This document shows, piece after piece, positions 37,801 through 47,583 of a DNA stretch of 64,000 nt. The position numbers were made by a program, and so were the translations under genes. Position 1 is the first letter of the stretch. Each line of letters opens with the position of its first letter. A model generated the notes under the pieces. The model searched no databases, had not been told where the DNA came from, and was given only the letters and a program-made list of their open reading frames with translations. Origin of the DNA: Flavobacteriaceae bacterium (lineage in GTDB: Bacteria; Bacteroidota; Bacteroidia; Flavobacteriales; Weeksellaceae); assembly GCA_012522185.1 (NCBI GenBank), contig JAAYKY010000041.1, forward strand, positions 33,889-97,888. Reading direction: 5' to 3'.

Positions 37801-39042
37801 TTAAGAAATAAACAACTGCGTCAATGTATGAATCACCAATCCCACCAATCCACCAACCAAAGTTCCATTGATTCGAATGAATTGTAAATCCTTCCCTACT
37901 TCCAGTTCCAGCTTATTACTCAACTCTTTACCTTCCCAGCCGGCAACGGTTTTGCTAATCAGATTCTGCACTTCTTCACTGTTTTTCAAAATCATTCGGT
38001 ACAAAAAATGACGAATCCATTTGTTCAGCCTCAATTTTAAATCTTCATCGTTCTGAAGCGATTCAGACATCTTTTGAATGTTTTTGTGCAGGTAATGATG
38101 CAGTCCTGAATTGGGATTTTCCAGATTTTCTTCCAGCATTTTCTTCACTGCCTCCCAAGCATCAGCGGCATATTCACTCAGATTTTCAGCTGAAATCAAA
38201 TCGCTTTTCAGCTGCGTGAACTTCTCTTCCCAATCCAAAGAAACCACTAAATCACCGGCAAATTTTTCAAGGTTTTCGGTCAGTTTTTGACGAACGAAAT
38301 GGTTTTTATCTTGTTCGATTTCTTCGAGAAATTTGGCAATCCCATCTGTCATTTCACGCGAAATTCTTTTCCCCGCCAAAAATGAAATAAAGGGACGGTT
38401 TTCACTGATCCGTTCGCGTATCATTTGCTGGCTTTCTTCTACATATTCGCGAAGTTGGGGTAAAATCGTTTCCAAAAGTTTGATGTGTTCGCCTTTTTCG
38501 ACCAAATAATGTATGCCCGACGAAGTAATTTTTTGGTAATCAATGGTTTTTAATATTTCGGAACCTTTTCGGGCCAAAAATCCCCGGACTTCCTCATCGT
38601 CCAAATCATGGATGATTTTCTTCATCAGATTCAGAATTTCGGCTCCCAAAACTTCTCGACTACTCGGTTTATTGAGCCAATCCGATACGAATTTTATGAC
38701 ATCTAATTTTTCAATGTACGGGCGAATATTCTGCGGACTAAGGAAATTGGTTTTCACAAAGGAACCGAGGTTCCTTCCTAAGTCATCTTTCTTTCGTTCA
38801 ATCAAATTGGTATGCGGAATCGGAATTCCCAGCGGATGTTTGAACAAAGCGGTAACCGCAAACCAATCAGCCAAAGCGCCAACCATTCCGGCTTCGGAAA
38901 ATGCTTCGACGTAACCCATCCAGCTTTGGGGAGAATTGTGTTGTAGGTAAACCATCAGTCCATACACAATTGCCATCAGGAAAAACAATCCCGTTGCAAT
39001 GCTTTTATGTTTTCTTAACTGCTTTTCTTTTTCAGAGCGCAT
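37801..39042 (-). CDS. DUF445 family membrane protein
   Basis: 413 residues. One transmembrane helix near the N-terminus (SIATGLFFLMAIVYGLMVYL, about 14-34) and one at the C-terminus (VGGLVGLVIHTLTQLFI) bracket a long helical, Glu/Lys-rich middle. Family signatures are GYVEAFSEAGMVGALADWFAVTALFKHPLGIPIPHTNLIERKKD near the start and LQFIRINGTLVGGLVG at the end. Function is not established. It is transcribed alone between histone H1 and a toxin-antitoxin pair. Confidence 0.9.
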   Translation of the reverse strand: MRSEKEKQLRKHKSIATGLFFLMAIVYGLMVYLQHNSPQSWMGYVEAFSEAGMVGALADWFAVTALFKHPLGIPIPHTNLIERKKDDLGRNLGSFVKTNFLSPQNIRPYIEKLDVIKFVSDWLNKPSSREVLGAEILNLMKKIIHDLDDEEVRGFLARKGSEILKTIDYQKITSSGIHYLVEKGEHIKLLETILPQLREYVEESQQMIRERISENRPFISFLAGKRISREMTDGIAKFLEEIEQDKNHFVRQKLTENLEKFAGDLVVSLDWEEKFTQLKSDLISAENLSEYAADAWEAVKKMLEENLENPNSGLHHYLHKNIQKMSESLQNDEDLKLRLNKWIRHFLYRMILKNSEEVQNLISKTVAGWEGKELSNKLELEVGKDLQFIRINGTLVGGLVGLVIHTLTQLFIS

Positions 39043-39082
39043 GAGTTCGTTTGAAATTTAAAGGTAAGGAGATTTGGGAAAA

Positions 39083-39388
39083 TTATTTACCGATTAATTT
39101 TTCAGGAGATTGACGTGCGTCGAAAACCACATAGACGACTAATTCCCTTTTATCTTCATATACTCGATAAAGCAGTTTATAATTTCGAACGATTATCCTA
39201 TAATAGGTATTATTATAATGCTCAAGTTCATTTTGTTGGGAAAAATGAATCTTTTTTGGAGCATTGCGAATATCTGAAATAACACTTTTTGCTCCTTGTG
39301 GAGATTTATTTTTGATATAATTATAGATGTCCTTCAAATCTGATTTCGCTTCATCAGACCAAACTACCTTATAATTCTTCTTGGCCAT
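39083..39388 (-). CDS. RelE/ParE-type toxin of a type II toxin-antitoxin pair
   Basis: 101 residues from the ATG at 39388, whose A is shared with the antitoxin stop codon (TAATG). Toxin features are YKVVWSDEAKSDLKDIYNYIKNKSP near the start and YRIIVRNYKLLYRVYEDKRELVVYVVFDARQSPEKL at the end, the RelE/ParE fold. It would either cut mRNA on the ribosome or poison gyrase; the sequence does not decide. A TTG six bases upstream is a less likely start. Confidence 0.88.
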   Translation of the reverse strand: MAKKNYKVVWSDEAKSDLKDIYNYIKNKSPQGAKSVISDIRNAPKKIHFSQQNELEHYNNTYYRIIVRNYKLLYRVYEDKRELVVYVVFDARQSPEKLIGK

Positions 39389-39633
39389 TACCAATTCTCA
39401 ATTTCTCTTTCCAAATCTTCGTCAGTAGTAAGTCTTCCTGCTTGATAGTCTTTCTCGGCTCTTTCTAATTTAGCATTCAGCATTTCGATTGTAAGTGGCT
39501 CTCCATTTCCGGAATACCCAATGATTTCTTCTTTTTCCTGAAGAATTAATTCCCTTATCTTCAAGAGCATAGACTCTTTTTTTGTGTTTAATAAATATTG
39601 AATTAATTCCAATTTTGTTGATTGAATATCCAT
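39388..39633 (-). CDS. Antitoxin of the RelE/ParE-type pair
   Basis: 81 residues from the ATG at 39633 (a TTG lies two codons upstream). The protein is helical and acidic, with IQYLLNTKKESMLLKIRELILQEKEE and a C-terminal ERAEKDYQAGRLTTDEDLEREIENW, the pattern of antitoxins paired with ParE-like toxins. It overlaps the toxin by one base. No classical DNA-binding domain is obvious. Confidence 0.85.
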   Translation of the reverse strand: MDIQSTKLELIQYLLNTKKESMLLKIRELILQEKEEIIGYSGNGEPLTIEMLNAKLERAEKDYQAGRLTTDEDLEREIENW

Positions 39634-39677
39634 AACCAAAACTTTATGCTAAGATACAAAAACGAAAGAAAAAGTAT

Positions 39678-40190
39678 TTATCTGAAAACCGTCCAATCGG
39701 ATTTCTCCACTTTCTTAATTTTTACCTCATCATTTAATTCAAAATAAGGCGTAAATTTTTTGGAAAAAACCGTATCGGTTTTAATTTCTGACTCCTCGTT
39801 TGTACAAAATGAGTTCACAACTTTCACGGTTTCATTTTGATTCAAATTATTGATATACAATGTTTTTTCTGACTTAATTTCATCATTCCAGAATTCACAT
39901 TGGTATTGAAAATAACCGTGATACGTTACAAAAGGAATCAATGCAAAGAAAAAACCTCCGATGAAAAGCAGGATGTTTTGCCATTTTTTTCGGGATGATT
40001 TAATGGCTAAAATGAAAAGCGCGTAGATGGATGCCGCAGTTAGAAAAACCAAAATCTGCGGAAACCATGAAGCGAAAACCCGATCGGTAAAATAGATGGA
40101 AAACCGGTCTCCCAAAAGGAAATAGACCGCAAACCAAGCAATAAAAACCAGGCAGAGAAATTTTAGGGTATTAGTAAATAATCTAAACAA
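39678..40190 (-). CDS. Hypothetical protein with three transmembrane helices
   Basis: 170 residues. Hydrophobic spans lie at about 10-27, 43-63 and 71-94, followed by a soluble C-terminal part of 75 residues with two Cys (CEFWNDE and SFCTNEE) that would be outside the membrane. I do not recognise the family. It starts 11 bp after the STM3941-like gene stop and is probably co-transcribed with it. Confidence 0.75.
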   Translation of the reverse strand: MFRLFTNTLKFLCLVFIAWFAVYFLLGDRFSIYFTDRVFASWFPQILVFLTAASIYALFILAIKSSRKKWQNILLFIGGFFFALIPFVTYHGYFQYQCEFWNDEIKSEKTLYINNLNQNETVKVVNSFCTNEESEIKTDTVFSKKFTPYFELNDEVKIKKVEKSDWTVFR

Positions 40191-40201
40191 ATTCCGATAA
40201 T

Positions 40202-40744
40202 TTAAGTGGTTATTAAATTATATTTTTCAAACTGACTTTTCATTAGTTCCAACAGTTTATCATAATTTATCTGTAAATGATTTGCTGATATCATAATTGG
40301 AGATTCATAAAAAGACATATTAGACGCCATCAATTTACGTTTTACCAATGATTTTTGCCATTTTACATAATCATCCGGGTTTTTAACCATTACCAAAACA
40401 AATTTTTGATTAGCGACTTTTGCTTCATCAATTTTCAAAACATCTTCCCATTTTACAAAACCAGCAGAAGTGGCATTTGAATTATCAAAAAAACCATCCT
40501 TTTTGAAATGAATTCCAGTGTTTTTTTGGAATAATTTGTAAATAATGATAAACAAAAAAATTGAAAATGTGACTAATCCAATAATACCAACAATAAATAT
40601 AGTCGTTTCATTTTGACGTCTAAAATTTAGAAATTGTTGAGGATCTATAATGAACCAAATGCTAAAGCCAATAAAGACAAGGCACCCAATAATTGATAAT
40701 ATTGACTTTTTCAAACTCATTGGTATTTTCACCTCTTCATTCAT
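40202..40744 (-). CDS. STM3941-like membrane protein
   Basis: 180 residues. Two membrane helices (about 14-33 and 47-71) precede a PH-like soluble part containing GIHFKKDGFFDNSNATSAGFVKWEDVLKID, the pattern of STM3941-type proteins. Function unknown. It starts 6 bp after the methylmalonyl-CoA mutase stop, so it is read from the same transcript, although no functional link is known. Confidence 0.75.
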   Translation of the reverse strand: MNEEVKIPMSLKKSILSIIGCLVFIGFSIWFIIDPQQFLNFRRQNETTIFIVGIIGLVTFSIFLFIIIYKLFQKNTGIHFKKDGFFDNSNATSAGFVKWEDVLKIDEAKVANQKFVLVMVKNPDDYVKWQKSLVKRKLMASNMSFYESPIMISANHLQINYDKLLELMKSQFEKYNLITT

Positions 40745-40750
40745 AGATGC

Positions 40751-42877
40751 TTAATCTTTTAAAAATTTATTCAAAACTTCAATCGCCGAATCGGCCAAAT
40801 TGGTTCCCGGTCCAAAAATCGCATGAGCACCGTGCTCGTAAAGGAAATCATAATCCTGTCGCGGAATTACACCGCCCACCACGATGAACATATCTTCGCG
40901 TCCGTATTTTTTCAATTCTTCTACCACTTCCGGAACCAAAGTTTTATGTCCGGCTGCCAATGAAGAAATTCCCAAAATGTGTACGTCGTTTTCCACAGCT
41001 TGTTTGGCGACTTCGGCTGGCGTCTGGAAAAGTGGTGCGATGTCCACATCAAATCCCATATCGGCATAACTCGTTGCCACGACTTTGGCGCCGCGGTCGT
41101 GTCCGTCTTGTCCCATTTTCGCCACCATAATCCTTGGTCTTCGACCGAATTTTTCTGCGAACTGATTGGCTAAATTTCTTGCTTCCGCAAATGATGTATT
41201 TTGATTGGCTTCCATAGCATAAACTCCCTGAATGGATTTGGTTTGGGCTTTGTGACGACCGAAAACGCTTTCCAAAGCATCGGAAATCTCACCCAAAGTT
41301 ACACGTCTTCTTGCGGCTTCAATCGACAATTCCAACAAATTTCCGTTTCCGGATTTTGCAGCTTCGGTCAGTTGATCCAGAATTTCTTTTACTTTTTCCG
41401 AATCTCTTTCGGATTTCATTTTATTCAACCGCGCAATCTGACTTTGTCGAACTGCTGTATTGTCGATTTCCAGAATTTCCAATTCTTCTTGTTCCAATTT
41501 GGATTTATAAGAATTCACACCGATGATCGCATCTTCGCCAATGTCGATTTTGGCTTGTTTTTTCGCAGCTGCTTCTTCGATCCTCATTTTGGGAATTCCG
41601 GCTTCAATGGCCTTGGTCATTCCGCCCAATTCTTTTACTTCTTCGATGTATTCCCAAGCTTTTTCCATCATTTGTCCGGTCAAGGCTTCGATCATAAAAC
41701 TTCCGGCCATAGGATCAGCCGTTCGGCAAATTTGGGTTTCTTCTTGAATAATCAACTGCGTATTTCGGGCAATTCTTGCAGAAAAATCAGTGGGCAAAGC
41801 AATCGCTTCATCCAAGGCGTTGGTATGCAAAGATTGGGTTCCGCCCAAAGCAGCTGCCATCGCTTCAATGGCAGTCCGGGTAATATTATTGTAAGGTTCT
41901 TGTTCGGTCAAACTCCAGCCTGAAGTTTGGCAATGTGTACGCAACATCAATGATTTGGGTGATTTCGGATTGAATTCTTTCATCATTTCAGCCCAAATGA
42001 CACGAGCTGCACGCATTTTGGCGATTTCCTGGAAATAATTCATCCCGATGGCCCAGAAAAAGGACAATCTCGGTGCAAAATCATCAATGTTCAATCCGGC
42101 TGCCAATCCGGTTTTTACGTATTCGTATCCATCTGCGAGCGTATAAGCCATTTCCAAAACGGGCGTTGCGCCGGCTTCCTGCATATGGTAACCCGAAATC
42201 GAAATCGAATTGAATCTCGGGATGTTTTTCGATGTATATTCAAAAATATCGGCAATGATTTTCATAGAAGGAGTAGGCGGATAAATGTATGTATTCCGCA
42301 CCATGAATTCCTTTAAAATATCGTTTTGAATGGTTCCGCTGAGCTGATTTTGACTTACGCCTTGTTCTTCGGCTGCCACGATGTAAAACGCCAGAATCGG
42401 CAAAACCGCACCGTTCATAGTCATGGAAACCGAAATCTGATCCAATGGAATTTCGTCAAAAAGAATTTTCATATCCTCAACCGAATCGATTGCCACACCG
42501 GCTTTCCCAACGTCGCCGACTACTCTTTCGTGGTCAGAATCATATCCGCGGTGTGTGGCCAAGTCAAAAGCAACGGAAAGACCTTTTTGTCCGGCTGCGA
42601 GGTTTCGTTTGTAAAAAGCATTGGACTCTTCGGCAGTGGAAAATCCGGCGTATTGGCGGATGGTCCAGGGTTTGCGGACATACATCGTGGTATAAGGTCC
42701 GCGCAAATAAGGCGCAATTCCGGGTAAATTATTCCGATAAGGATTGATTTCCGCGTCTTCTGAAGTGTAAATATCTTTGACGTTCAGACTGTCGAGTTCC
42801 GTTTCCTGTTGCGATGAAACCTCTGTCTTACCGCTTGGTTTGTATGTTATATTGGAAAAATCTTTTCTTGTTTTCAT
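40751..42877 (-). CDS. scpA: Methylmalonyl-CoA mutase, large (catalytic) subunit
   Basis: 708 residues, the catalytic chain. It interconverts succinyl-CoA and (R)-methylmalonyl-CoA with adenosylcobalamin. The N-terminal TIM barrel contains [38 protein letters not shown] and [22 protein letters not shown] text ([18 protein letters not shown]), then [19 protein letters not shown]. The B12-binding domain has GQDGHDRG near 590 (the DxHxxG ligand loop) and [16 protein letters not shown]. In most Bacteroidota the small subunit gene (mutA) lies directly upstream; here the upstream region is a short gap and a toxin-antitoxin pair instead, so the partner must be elsewhere or absent. Confidence 0.96.
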   Translation of the reverse strand: MKTRKDFSNITYKPSGKTEVSSQQETELDSLNVKDIYTSEDAEINPYRNNLPGIAPYLRGPYTTMYVRKPWTIRQYAGFSTAEESNAFYKRNLAAGQKGLSVAFDLATHRGYDSDHERVVGDVGKAGVAIDSVEDMKILFDEIPLDQISVSMTMNGAVLPILAFYIVAAEEQGVSQNQLSGTIQNDILKEFMVRNTYIYPPTPSMKIIADIFEYTSKNIPRFNSISISGYHMQEAGATPVLEMAYTLADGYEYVKTGLAAGLNIDDFAPRLSFFWAIGMNYFQEIAKMRAARVIWAEMMKEFNPKSPKSLMLRTHCQTSGWSLTEQEPYNNITRTAIEAMAAALGGTQSLHTNALDEAIALPTDFSARIARNTQLIIQEETQICRTADPMAGSFMIEALTGQMMEKAWEYIEEVKELGGMTKAIEAGIPKMRIEEAAAKKQAKIDIGEDAIIGVNSYKSKLEQEELEILEIDNTAVRQSQIARLNKMKSERDSEKVKEILDQLTEAAKSGNGNLLELSIEAARRRVTLGEISDALESVFGRHKAQTKSIQGVYAMEANQNTSFAEARNLANQFAEKFGRRPRIMVAKMGQDGHDRGAKVVATSYADMGFDVDIAPLFQTPAEVAKQAVENDVHILGISSLAAGHKTLVPEVVEELKKYGREDMFIVVGGVIPRQDYDFLYEHGAHAIFGPGTNLADSAIEVLNKFLKD

Positions 42878-42890
42878 GAAAGTATTCTTG

Positions 42891-42916
42891 CCTTACAATG
42901 AAGTAAGGATTTCATT
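42891..42916 (-). promoter_or_regulatory. Two mutually exclusive short hairpins in the scpA leader
   Basis: In the minus-strand leader, AATGAA can pair with TTCATT, or CCTTAC with GTAAGG; each stem occupies the loop of the other. Both are 6 bp and A/U-rich, ending 14 bases before the ATG. It may be chance. Confidence 0.25.
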
Positions 42917-42950
42917 GCGCTAAAATACAGAATTTTTGAAGGAAATTGGC

Positions 42951-42972
42951 TTCGACATGCTCAGCCTGACAA
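42951..42972. repeat. Fragment resembling a dispersed flavobacterial intergenic repeat
   Basis: The sequence GGCTTCGACATGCTCAGCCTGACA-like text (CTTCGACATGCTCAGCC) is of a type I recognise from short intergenic repeats scattered in flavobacterial genomes. Only one copy is in the window. It sits between scpA and a toxin gene. Confidence 0.4.
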
Positions 42973-42992
42973 AATATAATTTGAAAAAAGAA

Positions 42993-43316
42993 TTATAAAT
43001 TGAAATTTTGAATAAAGTCCGTGTGGTTATTGGTGATGAATTTTATGAAGTAGAAGTCTTCTTCTTGTGAAAAGAAAATATACCAAGTAGTGCGGTTATT
43101 GGCTTTGTAGGTAACGTATCTCTCACCAAATTTTTTCAAAACTTCCGGAGTTTTTTTCGATGGAAAAACTGAAATTTTTTCTTGAATGAAGATTTTAATT
43201 TTCTTTATATAGATTTCCGCATCATTTTGAAATCCAAAATATTCTTGTTCAAATAATATATCAACAAGATCATTAAGGAAAATTTCAACTTGCGGTAAGT
43301 AGATTATTTTTTCCAC
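42993..43316 (-). CDS. RelE/ParE-superfamily toxin-like protein
   Basis: 107 residues. The C-terminal half, RYVTYKANNRTTWYIFFSQEEDFYFIKFITNNHTDF, has the beta-strand pattern of RelE/HigB-like toxins, while the N-terminus is helical. It overlaps the upstream antitoxin by 13 bases, a typical type II arrangement. Activity unproven; catalytic residues are not obvious. Confidence 0.75.
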   Translation of the reverse strand: MEKIIYLPQVEIFLNDLVDILFEQEYFGFQNDAEIYIKKIKIFIQEKISVFPSKKTPEVLKKFGERYVTYKANNRTTWYIFFSQEEDFYFIKFITNNHTDFIQNFNL

Positions 43317-43555
43317 GGCAAAGTGTCGATATGAGCATAAACTCTTCTTAACAATTCATCCCCACTGATCCCAACTTTTTTCCAATATTCAATTTTCTCT
43401 TTACCCGAAAGGCTTGCTTCGTAAGCGGGATCATAAATGGTTTTTTCCGAATTATTTATGAAATCAATCATTTGATCAAGCACTTCTTTGTCCTCAATTT
43501 TATTGACCCAGTCCGTAATTTTTTTTCTTTTTGACTCCAGCGAAACAGTTTTCAT
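43304..43555 (-). CDS. Antitoxin partner of the second RelE-like pair
   Basis: 83 residues from the ATG at 43555; a GTG codon just before it is an alternative. It contains KITDWVNKIEDKEVLDQMIDFI and YDPAYEASLSGKEKIEYWKKVGISGDELLRRVYAHI, short helical segments with an acidic N-terminal half, as in several Bacteroidota antitoxins. It is divergent from era with 64 bp between them. Confidence 0.72.
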   Translation of the reverse strand: MKTVSLESKRKKITDWVNKIEDKEVLDQMIDFINNSEKTIYDPAYEASLSGKEKIEYWKKVGISGDELLRRVYAHIDTLPWKK

Positions 43556-43607
43556 CACAGAATTATTTCAGGTAAATTTACAAAAAACAGTTTAGACAGC
43601 TTTTATT

Positions 43608-43615
43608 TAACTTTG
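43608..43615 (+). promoter_or_regulatory. -7 box TAACTTTG immediately before era
   Basis: The order is TAACTTTG, CAAA, ATG, as in front of the ABC-F gene. A transcript starting four to seven bases after the box would have no useful leader. Confidence 0.5.
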
Positions 43616-43619
43616 CAAA

Positions 43620-44507
43620 ATGCCGGAAGAAAAAAAATTCAAATCAGGGTTTGTGAACATCATCGGAAATCCGAATGTGGGAAAGTCCACTTTGCTTAAT
43701 TTGTTGATGGACGAAAAGCTCGTAATCGCCACGCACAAAGCCCAAACCACACGTCACAGAATCAAGGGAATTCTGACTGGCGATGATTATCAGATCGTGT
43801 TTTCCGATACGCCCGGAATTCTGGAACCTGCTTACGAACTCCAGACCAAAATGATGGATTATGTGAAGGAAGCTTTGGTGGATGCCGATTTGATTTTGTA
43901 TGTGGTGGAAGTGGGTGAAAAGCAACCCAAAAACGAAGAGTTTTTTGAGAAACTGCAAAAAACAAAAGTTCCGGTTATCATTCTTCTCAATAAAATTGAC
44001 ACAACGACTCAGGAAAAGCTGGAACAATCGGTGGAGCATTGGCATAATTTATTGCCGGAAGCCGAAATTCTACCTATTTCTGCTTTGGAAAATGTCAATG
44101 TCGATTTGCTGAAAAGCAATATCATTCAGCTTTTGCCGGAGGGTCCGATGTATTTTCCAGAAGATCAGTTGACCGACAAATCGGAACGGTTTATTGTGGA
44201 TGAAGTCATCCGCGAGAAAATTCTTTTGAACTACAAAAAAGAAGTTCCTTATTCAGTTGAAGTCGTCACGCAAATCTTCAAAGAAGGATTGGAATTAATT
44301 CAAATCGAAAGTGAAATTTACGTAGAACGTGACAGTCAAAAAGGAATTATCATCGGTCACAAAGGCGAGTCTCTTACGAAAGTCGGAAAAGAAGCCCGCG
44401 AAGATTTGGAAAAATTCTTCAATAAAAAAATCTTCCTGAAGCTCTTTGTGAAAGTAAAAAAAGACTGGCGTAAAAAAGACGGAGATTTGCGGAGGTTTGG
44501 GTATTAA
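43620..44507 (+). CDS. era: GTPase Era
   Basis: 295 residues, normal length. Era binds 16S rRNA and helps assemble the 30S subunit. The G1 motif GNPNVGKS is at 16-23, then AQTTRHRI (G2), DTPG (G3) and NKID (G4). The C-terminal KH domain has GIIIGHKGESLTKVGKEAREDLEKF. The start follows a -7 box by four bases. Confidence 0.96.
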   Translation: MPEEKKFKSGFVNIIGNPNVGKSTLLNLLMDEKLVIATHKAQTTRHRIKGILTGDDYQIVFSDTPGILEPAYELQTKMMDYVKEALVDADLILYVVEVGEKQPKNEEFFEKLQKTKVPVIILLNKIDTTTQEKLEQSVEHWHNLLPEAEILPISALENVNVDLLKSNIIQLLPEGPMYFPEDQLTDKSERFIVDEVIREKILLNYKKEVPYSVEVVTQIFKEGLELIQIESEIYVERDSQKGIIIGHKGESLTKVGKEAREDLEKFFNKKIFLKLFVKVKKDWRKKDGDLRRFGY

Positions 44508-44525
44508 AATTTAAACTAATGTTTA

Positions 44526-44804
44526 ATGTTTTATGTAATAACAATCGTTGTTGCACTATTAATTATTATTATAAATTATTTGCTACTCGCTAAAAAAGTA
44601 AAAACTTACAGATTTTTTGTGAGATTGTATTCACAATCCTTTTTTTCAATATTGGTTTATGCTATCATAATTTATTTTTTGGAAATTAACCATTACTTAA
44701 GCATCGGATGGCTTAGTTATTCACTTATTTTCTTTTTAATTCCTGCCTTTTTTATATTAATTACTCTAAACTTAATTAATCTTTTAAAAAAGAGAAATAA
44801 TTAA
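44526..44804 (+). CDS. Small hypothetical membrane protein
   Basis: 92 residues with three hydrophobic spans (about 2-22, 38-53 and 60-85) and a basic C-terminus KKRNN. No family recognised. It starts 18 bp after era and could be read from the same transcript. Base composition is more A/T-rich than era. Confidence 0.65.
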   Translation: MFYVITIVVALLIIIINYLLLAKKVKTYRFFVRLYSQSFFSILVYAIIIYFLEINHYLSIGWLSYSLIFFLIPAFFILITLNLINLLKKRNN

Positions 44805-44845
44805 AAATCCCGCCGGATTGCTCTGACGGTTTCAATTGAAAAAGC

Positions 44846-44873
44846 CTTGTCAAGGTTTCAAAACCTTGACAAG
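44846..44873. repeat. 28-bp perfect palindrome of the CTTGTCAAGGTTT type
   Basis: CTTGTCAAGGTTT and AAACCTTGACAAG form a perfect 13-bp stem with a two-base centre. Short palindromes of this sequence are familiar as dispersed intergenic elements in Bacteroidota. It lies between convergent genes (the small membrane gene and clpB) and lacks a T tract, so it is a REP-like element more than a simple terminator. Confidence 0.65.
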
Positions 44874-44907
44874 ACTAAGCTAATTTTAATTCCTTCTTAA
44901 ATGGGCA

Positions 44908-47517
44908 TTATTTTACACTAAAAACCAATTTGTTTATTCCTTCTTTTTCAGGGAAATAATCAATCAAAACCACGCTGTTATCATGTACATTTCCCTTGAG
45001 AATTTCTTTGGATAATTCATTCAAAACATCCTGCTGAACGACTCGTTTCAAAGGTCTCGCTCCAAACTGCGGATCGTAACCTTTGTTGGAAATATAGCCC
45101 AAAGCTTCATCGGTTATATCCAAAGTAATGTCTCTTTTGGCCAATTTTTTGGCCAATTCATCAATCTGAATTTTAACAATTCCTGAAACCTGTTGTGTAC
45201 TCAAAGGTTTAAACAATATGGTTTCATCAATTCGATTCAGAAATTCCGGTCGGAAATGACGTTTCAATTCCTCAAAAACTTCAATTTTTGTTTTGTCATA
45301 AATCTCCCAAACCGTTTCAGTCGTCACTTTTTCAAAATTCTCTAGAATAATTGGCGAACCAAAATTCGAAGTCATGATGATAATCGTGTTTTTGAAATTC
45401 ACCACACGACCTTTGTTGTCCGTCAATCGTCCGTCATCCAAAACTTGCAATAAAATATTGAAAACATCTGGATGTGCTTTTTCAACCTCGTCGAGCAAAA
45501 CAACCGAATAAGGTCTTCTACGCACGGCTTCGGTCAATTGTCCACCTTCATCATAACCCACATAACCCGGAGGCGCACCGACCAAACGGCTCACCGAATG
45601 CCTTTCCTGGTATTCGCTCATGTCAATTCGGGTCATTGCATTTTCATCATCAAACAGGAATTCTGCAAGTGCTTTTGCCAATTCTGTTTTCCCAACTCCC
45701 GTCGGACCAAGAAACATAAAGGAACCAATCGGTTTGCCTTCATCGCTCAATCCCGCACGGCTTCTACGAATCGCATCGGCCACCGCCTGAATGGCTTCTT
45801 CCTGACCGATGACTCTTTTGTGCAATTCATCTTCCAGATGCAGGAGTTTTTCTCTTTCGCTTTGCAACATTTTGTTGACCGGAATACCCGTCCATTTGGA
45901 AACAACTTCTGCGATATCCTCCGAATCCACGGCTTCTTTTACCAATTTGTTCTGACCTTCTTCCGCCATTTGCTTCTCCAGATTCTGAAGTTTTTCTTCT
46001 TCTTGTTTCAAGGATTCATAACGGATTCGTGCAACGGTTTCATAATCACCCGCACGCTCGGCTTGTTCGGCCTGAACTTTTAATTCATCGATTTTCCTTT
46101 TGGCTTCCTGAACCTGATCGGCCTTTCCTTTTTCTTCCAACCATTTGGCATTCAATTCGTTTCTTTCTTCTTGTAAATTGGCTAATTCTTCTTTTAGAAG
46201 ATTTAATTTCTTTTCGTCGTTTTCTTTCTTAATCGCCTGAATTTCAATTTCCAATTGAATGATTTTTCGATCGATGATGTCCAATTCTTCCGGTTTGGAA
46301 TTCATTTCCATTCGCAATTTGGAAGCCGCTTCGTCCATCAGGTCAATCGCCTTGTCGGGCAAGAAACGGTCTGAAATATAACGAGTTGAAAGCTGAACTG
46401 CTGCGATGATTGCTTCGTCTTTGATGCGAATTTTGTGGTGAACTTCGTACTTTTCCTTGATTCCTCTCAAAATAGAAATCGCTGATTCTTCGTCCGGTTC
46501 TTCCACCAAAACCTGTTGGAAACGACGTTCCAGTGCTTTGTCTTTTTCAAAGTATTTCTGGTATTCGTTCAAAGTTGTAGCACCTATGGCACGTAATTCA
46601 CCTCGAGCCAATGCCGGTTTCAAGATGTTGGCTGCGTCCATAGCGCCTTCACCGCCACCACCGGCTCCAACCAACGTATGGATTTCGTCGATGAATAAAA
46701 TAATGTCACCGTTTGACTCGGTTACTTCTTTCACCACGGCTTTTAAACGCTCTTCAAATTCACCTTTGTATTTCGCTCCGGCAACCAAAGCACCCATATC
46801 AAGTGAAAAGACTTTTTTGTTCAAAAGGTTTTCGGGAATATCGCCGCTGATGATTCGATGAGCGATTCCTTCTGCAATTGCGGTTTTTCCCACACCCGGT
46901 TCCCCGATTAAAATCGGGTTGTTTTTGGTTCTTCGGGAAAGGATTTGCAAAACCCGACGGATTTCATCATCGCGCCCAATTACGGGATCTAATTTTCCAT
47001 CGTAGGCCAGTTCCGTTAAATTTTTCGCGTATTTATTGAGTGAATTATAGGTTTCTTCTGCGTTTTCAGAAGTTACTCTTTGTCCTTTTCGAAGTTCGTT
47101 AATGACTTGAATTGAACCGTCATAAGTCAGTCCGTGGTCTTTGAGGATTTGGGAAACATTGGAATTGTTTTTCAAAATTCCCAAAATCAAATGTTCCATC
47201 GTTACAAATTCATCTTTCATCTTTTTGGCTTCGTCCATTGCGGCAAGCAAAATCTTGTTGGCCTCGTTGGAAAGATGATTTCCAGAACCTCCCGAAACTT
47301 TGGGGAAACGTGAAATTATGTCAGTTAATTCGTTTGCAATTGCGGATGGATTTCCGCCTTGCTTTTCGATTATGAAGTCCAGAACCTCTTGATCAGACTC
47401 CATCATTCCTTTGAGAATATGCGCAGGCTCAATCGCCTGATGTCCGTTACCAAAAGCAATTTGCTGTGCTTTTTGTATGGCTTCTCTTGATTTGATTGTA
47501 TATTGATTAAAGTCCAT
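44908..47517 (-). CDS. clpB: ATP-dependent disaggregase ClpB
   Basis: 869 residues, the expected length. ClpB extracts proteins from aggregates together with the DnaK system. The N-terminal Clp repeat domain (about 1-145) is followed by AAA1 ([22 protein letters not shown]), a long coiled-coil middle domain (about 400-530), AAA2 ([36 protein letters not shown]) and the C-terminal domain ([11 protein letters not shown]). Two Arg-finger regions (ALERRFQ and RPEFLNRID) are intact. The upstream region holds TTGGCGCATTTTTC, shared with groES. Confidence 0.97.
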   Translation of the reverse strand: MDFNQYTIKSREAIQKAQQIAFGNGHQAIEPAHILKGMMESDQEVLDFIIEKQGGNPSAIANELTDIISRFPKVSGGSGNHLSNEANKILLAAMDEAKKMKDEFVTMEHLILGILKNNSNVSQILKDHGLTYDGSIQVINELRKGQRVTSENAEETYNSLNKYAKNLTELAYDGKLDPVIGRDDEIRRVLQILSRRTKNNPILIGEPGVGKTAIAEGIAHRIISGDIPENLLNKKVFSLDMGALVAGAKYKGEFEERLKAVVKEVTESNGDIILFIDEIHTLVGAGGGGEGAMDAANILKPALARGELRAIGATTLNEYQKYFEKDKALERRFQQVLVEEPDEESAISILRGIKEKYEVHHKIRIKDEAIIAAVQLSTRYISDRFLPDKAIDLMDEAASKLRMEMNSKPEELDIIDRKIIQLEIEIQAIKKENDEKKLNLLKEELANLQEERNELNAKWLEEKGKADQVQEAKRKIDELKVQAEQAERAGDYETVARIRYESLKQEEEKLQNLEKQMAEEGQNKLVKEAVDSEDIAEVVSKWTGIPVNKMLQSEREKLLHLEDELHKRVIGQEEAIQAVADAIRRSRAGLSDEGKPIGSFMFLGPTGVGKTELAKALAEFLFDDENAMTRIDMSEYQERHSVSRLVGAPPGYVGYDEGGQLTEAVRRRPYSVVLLDEVEKAHPDVFNILLQVLDDGRLTDNKGRVVNFKNTIIIMTSNFGSPIILENFEKVTTETVWEIYDKTKIEVFEELKRHFRPEFLNRIDETILFKPLSTQQVSGIVKIQIDELAKKLAKRDITLDITDEALGYISNKGYDPQFGARPLKRVVQQDVLNELSKEILKGNVHDNSVVLIDYFPEKEGINKLVFSVK

Positions 47518-47561
47518 GTTCAGATTAATTTCTCAATTAAAAGCAAAATTAAATCCGAAGT

Positions 47562-47582
47562 GAAAAATGCGCCAAAATGGCA
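47562..47582 (-). promoter_or_regulatory. Promoter-proximal element of clpB shared with groESL
   Basis: On the minus strand TTGGCGCATTTTTC (47575-47562) matches the groES upstream sequence TTGGCACATTTTTC at 13 of 14 positions, 45 bases before the ATG (44 at groES). A small dyad GCCAAAATGGC (47571-47581) overlaps it. It resembles the -24 half of a sigma-54 promoter (TGGCRC) but lacks a good -12 GC. Confidence 0.6.
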
Positions 47583-47583
47583 G

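Noticed and set aside
41201..41923. Open frame of 240 codons antisense to scpA
   Set aside because: It mirrors the codon pattern of a clear methylmalonyl-CoA mutase, is Phe/Ser-rich and lacks any recognisable motif.
45472..46083. Open frame of 203 codons antisense to clpB
   Set aside because: It lies wholly inside clpB, has shadow-like composition and no motif or promoter.
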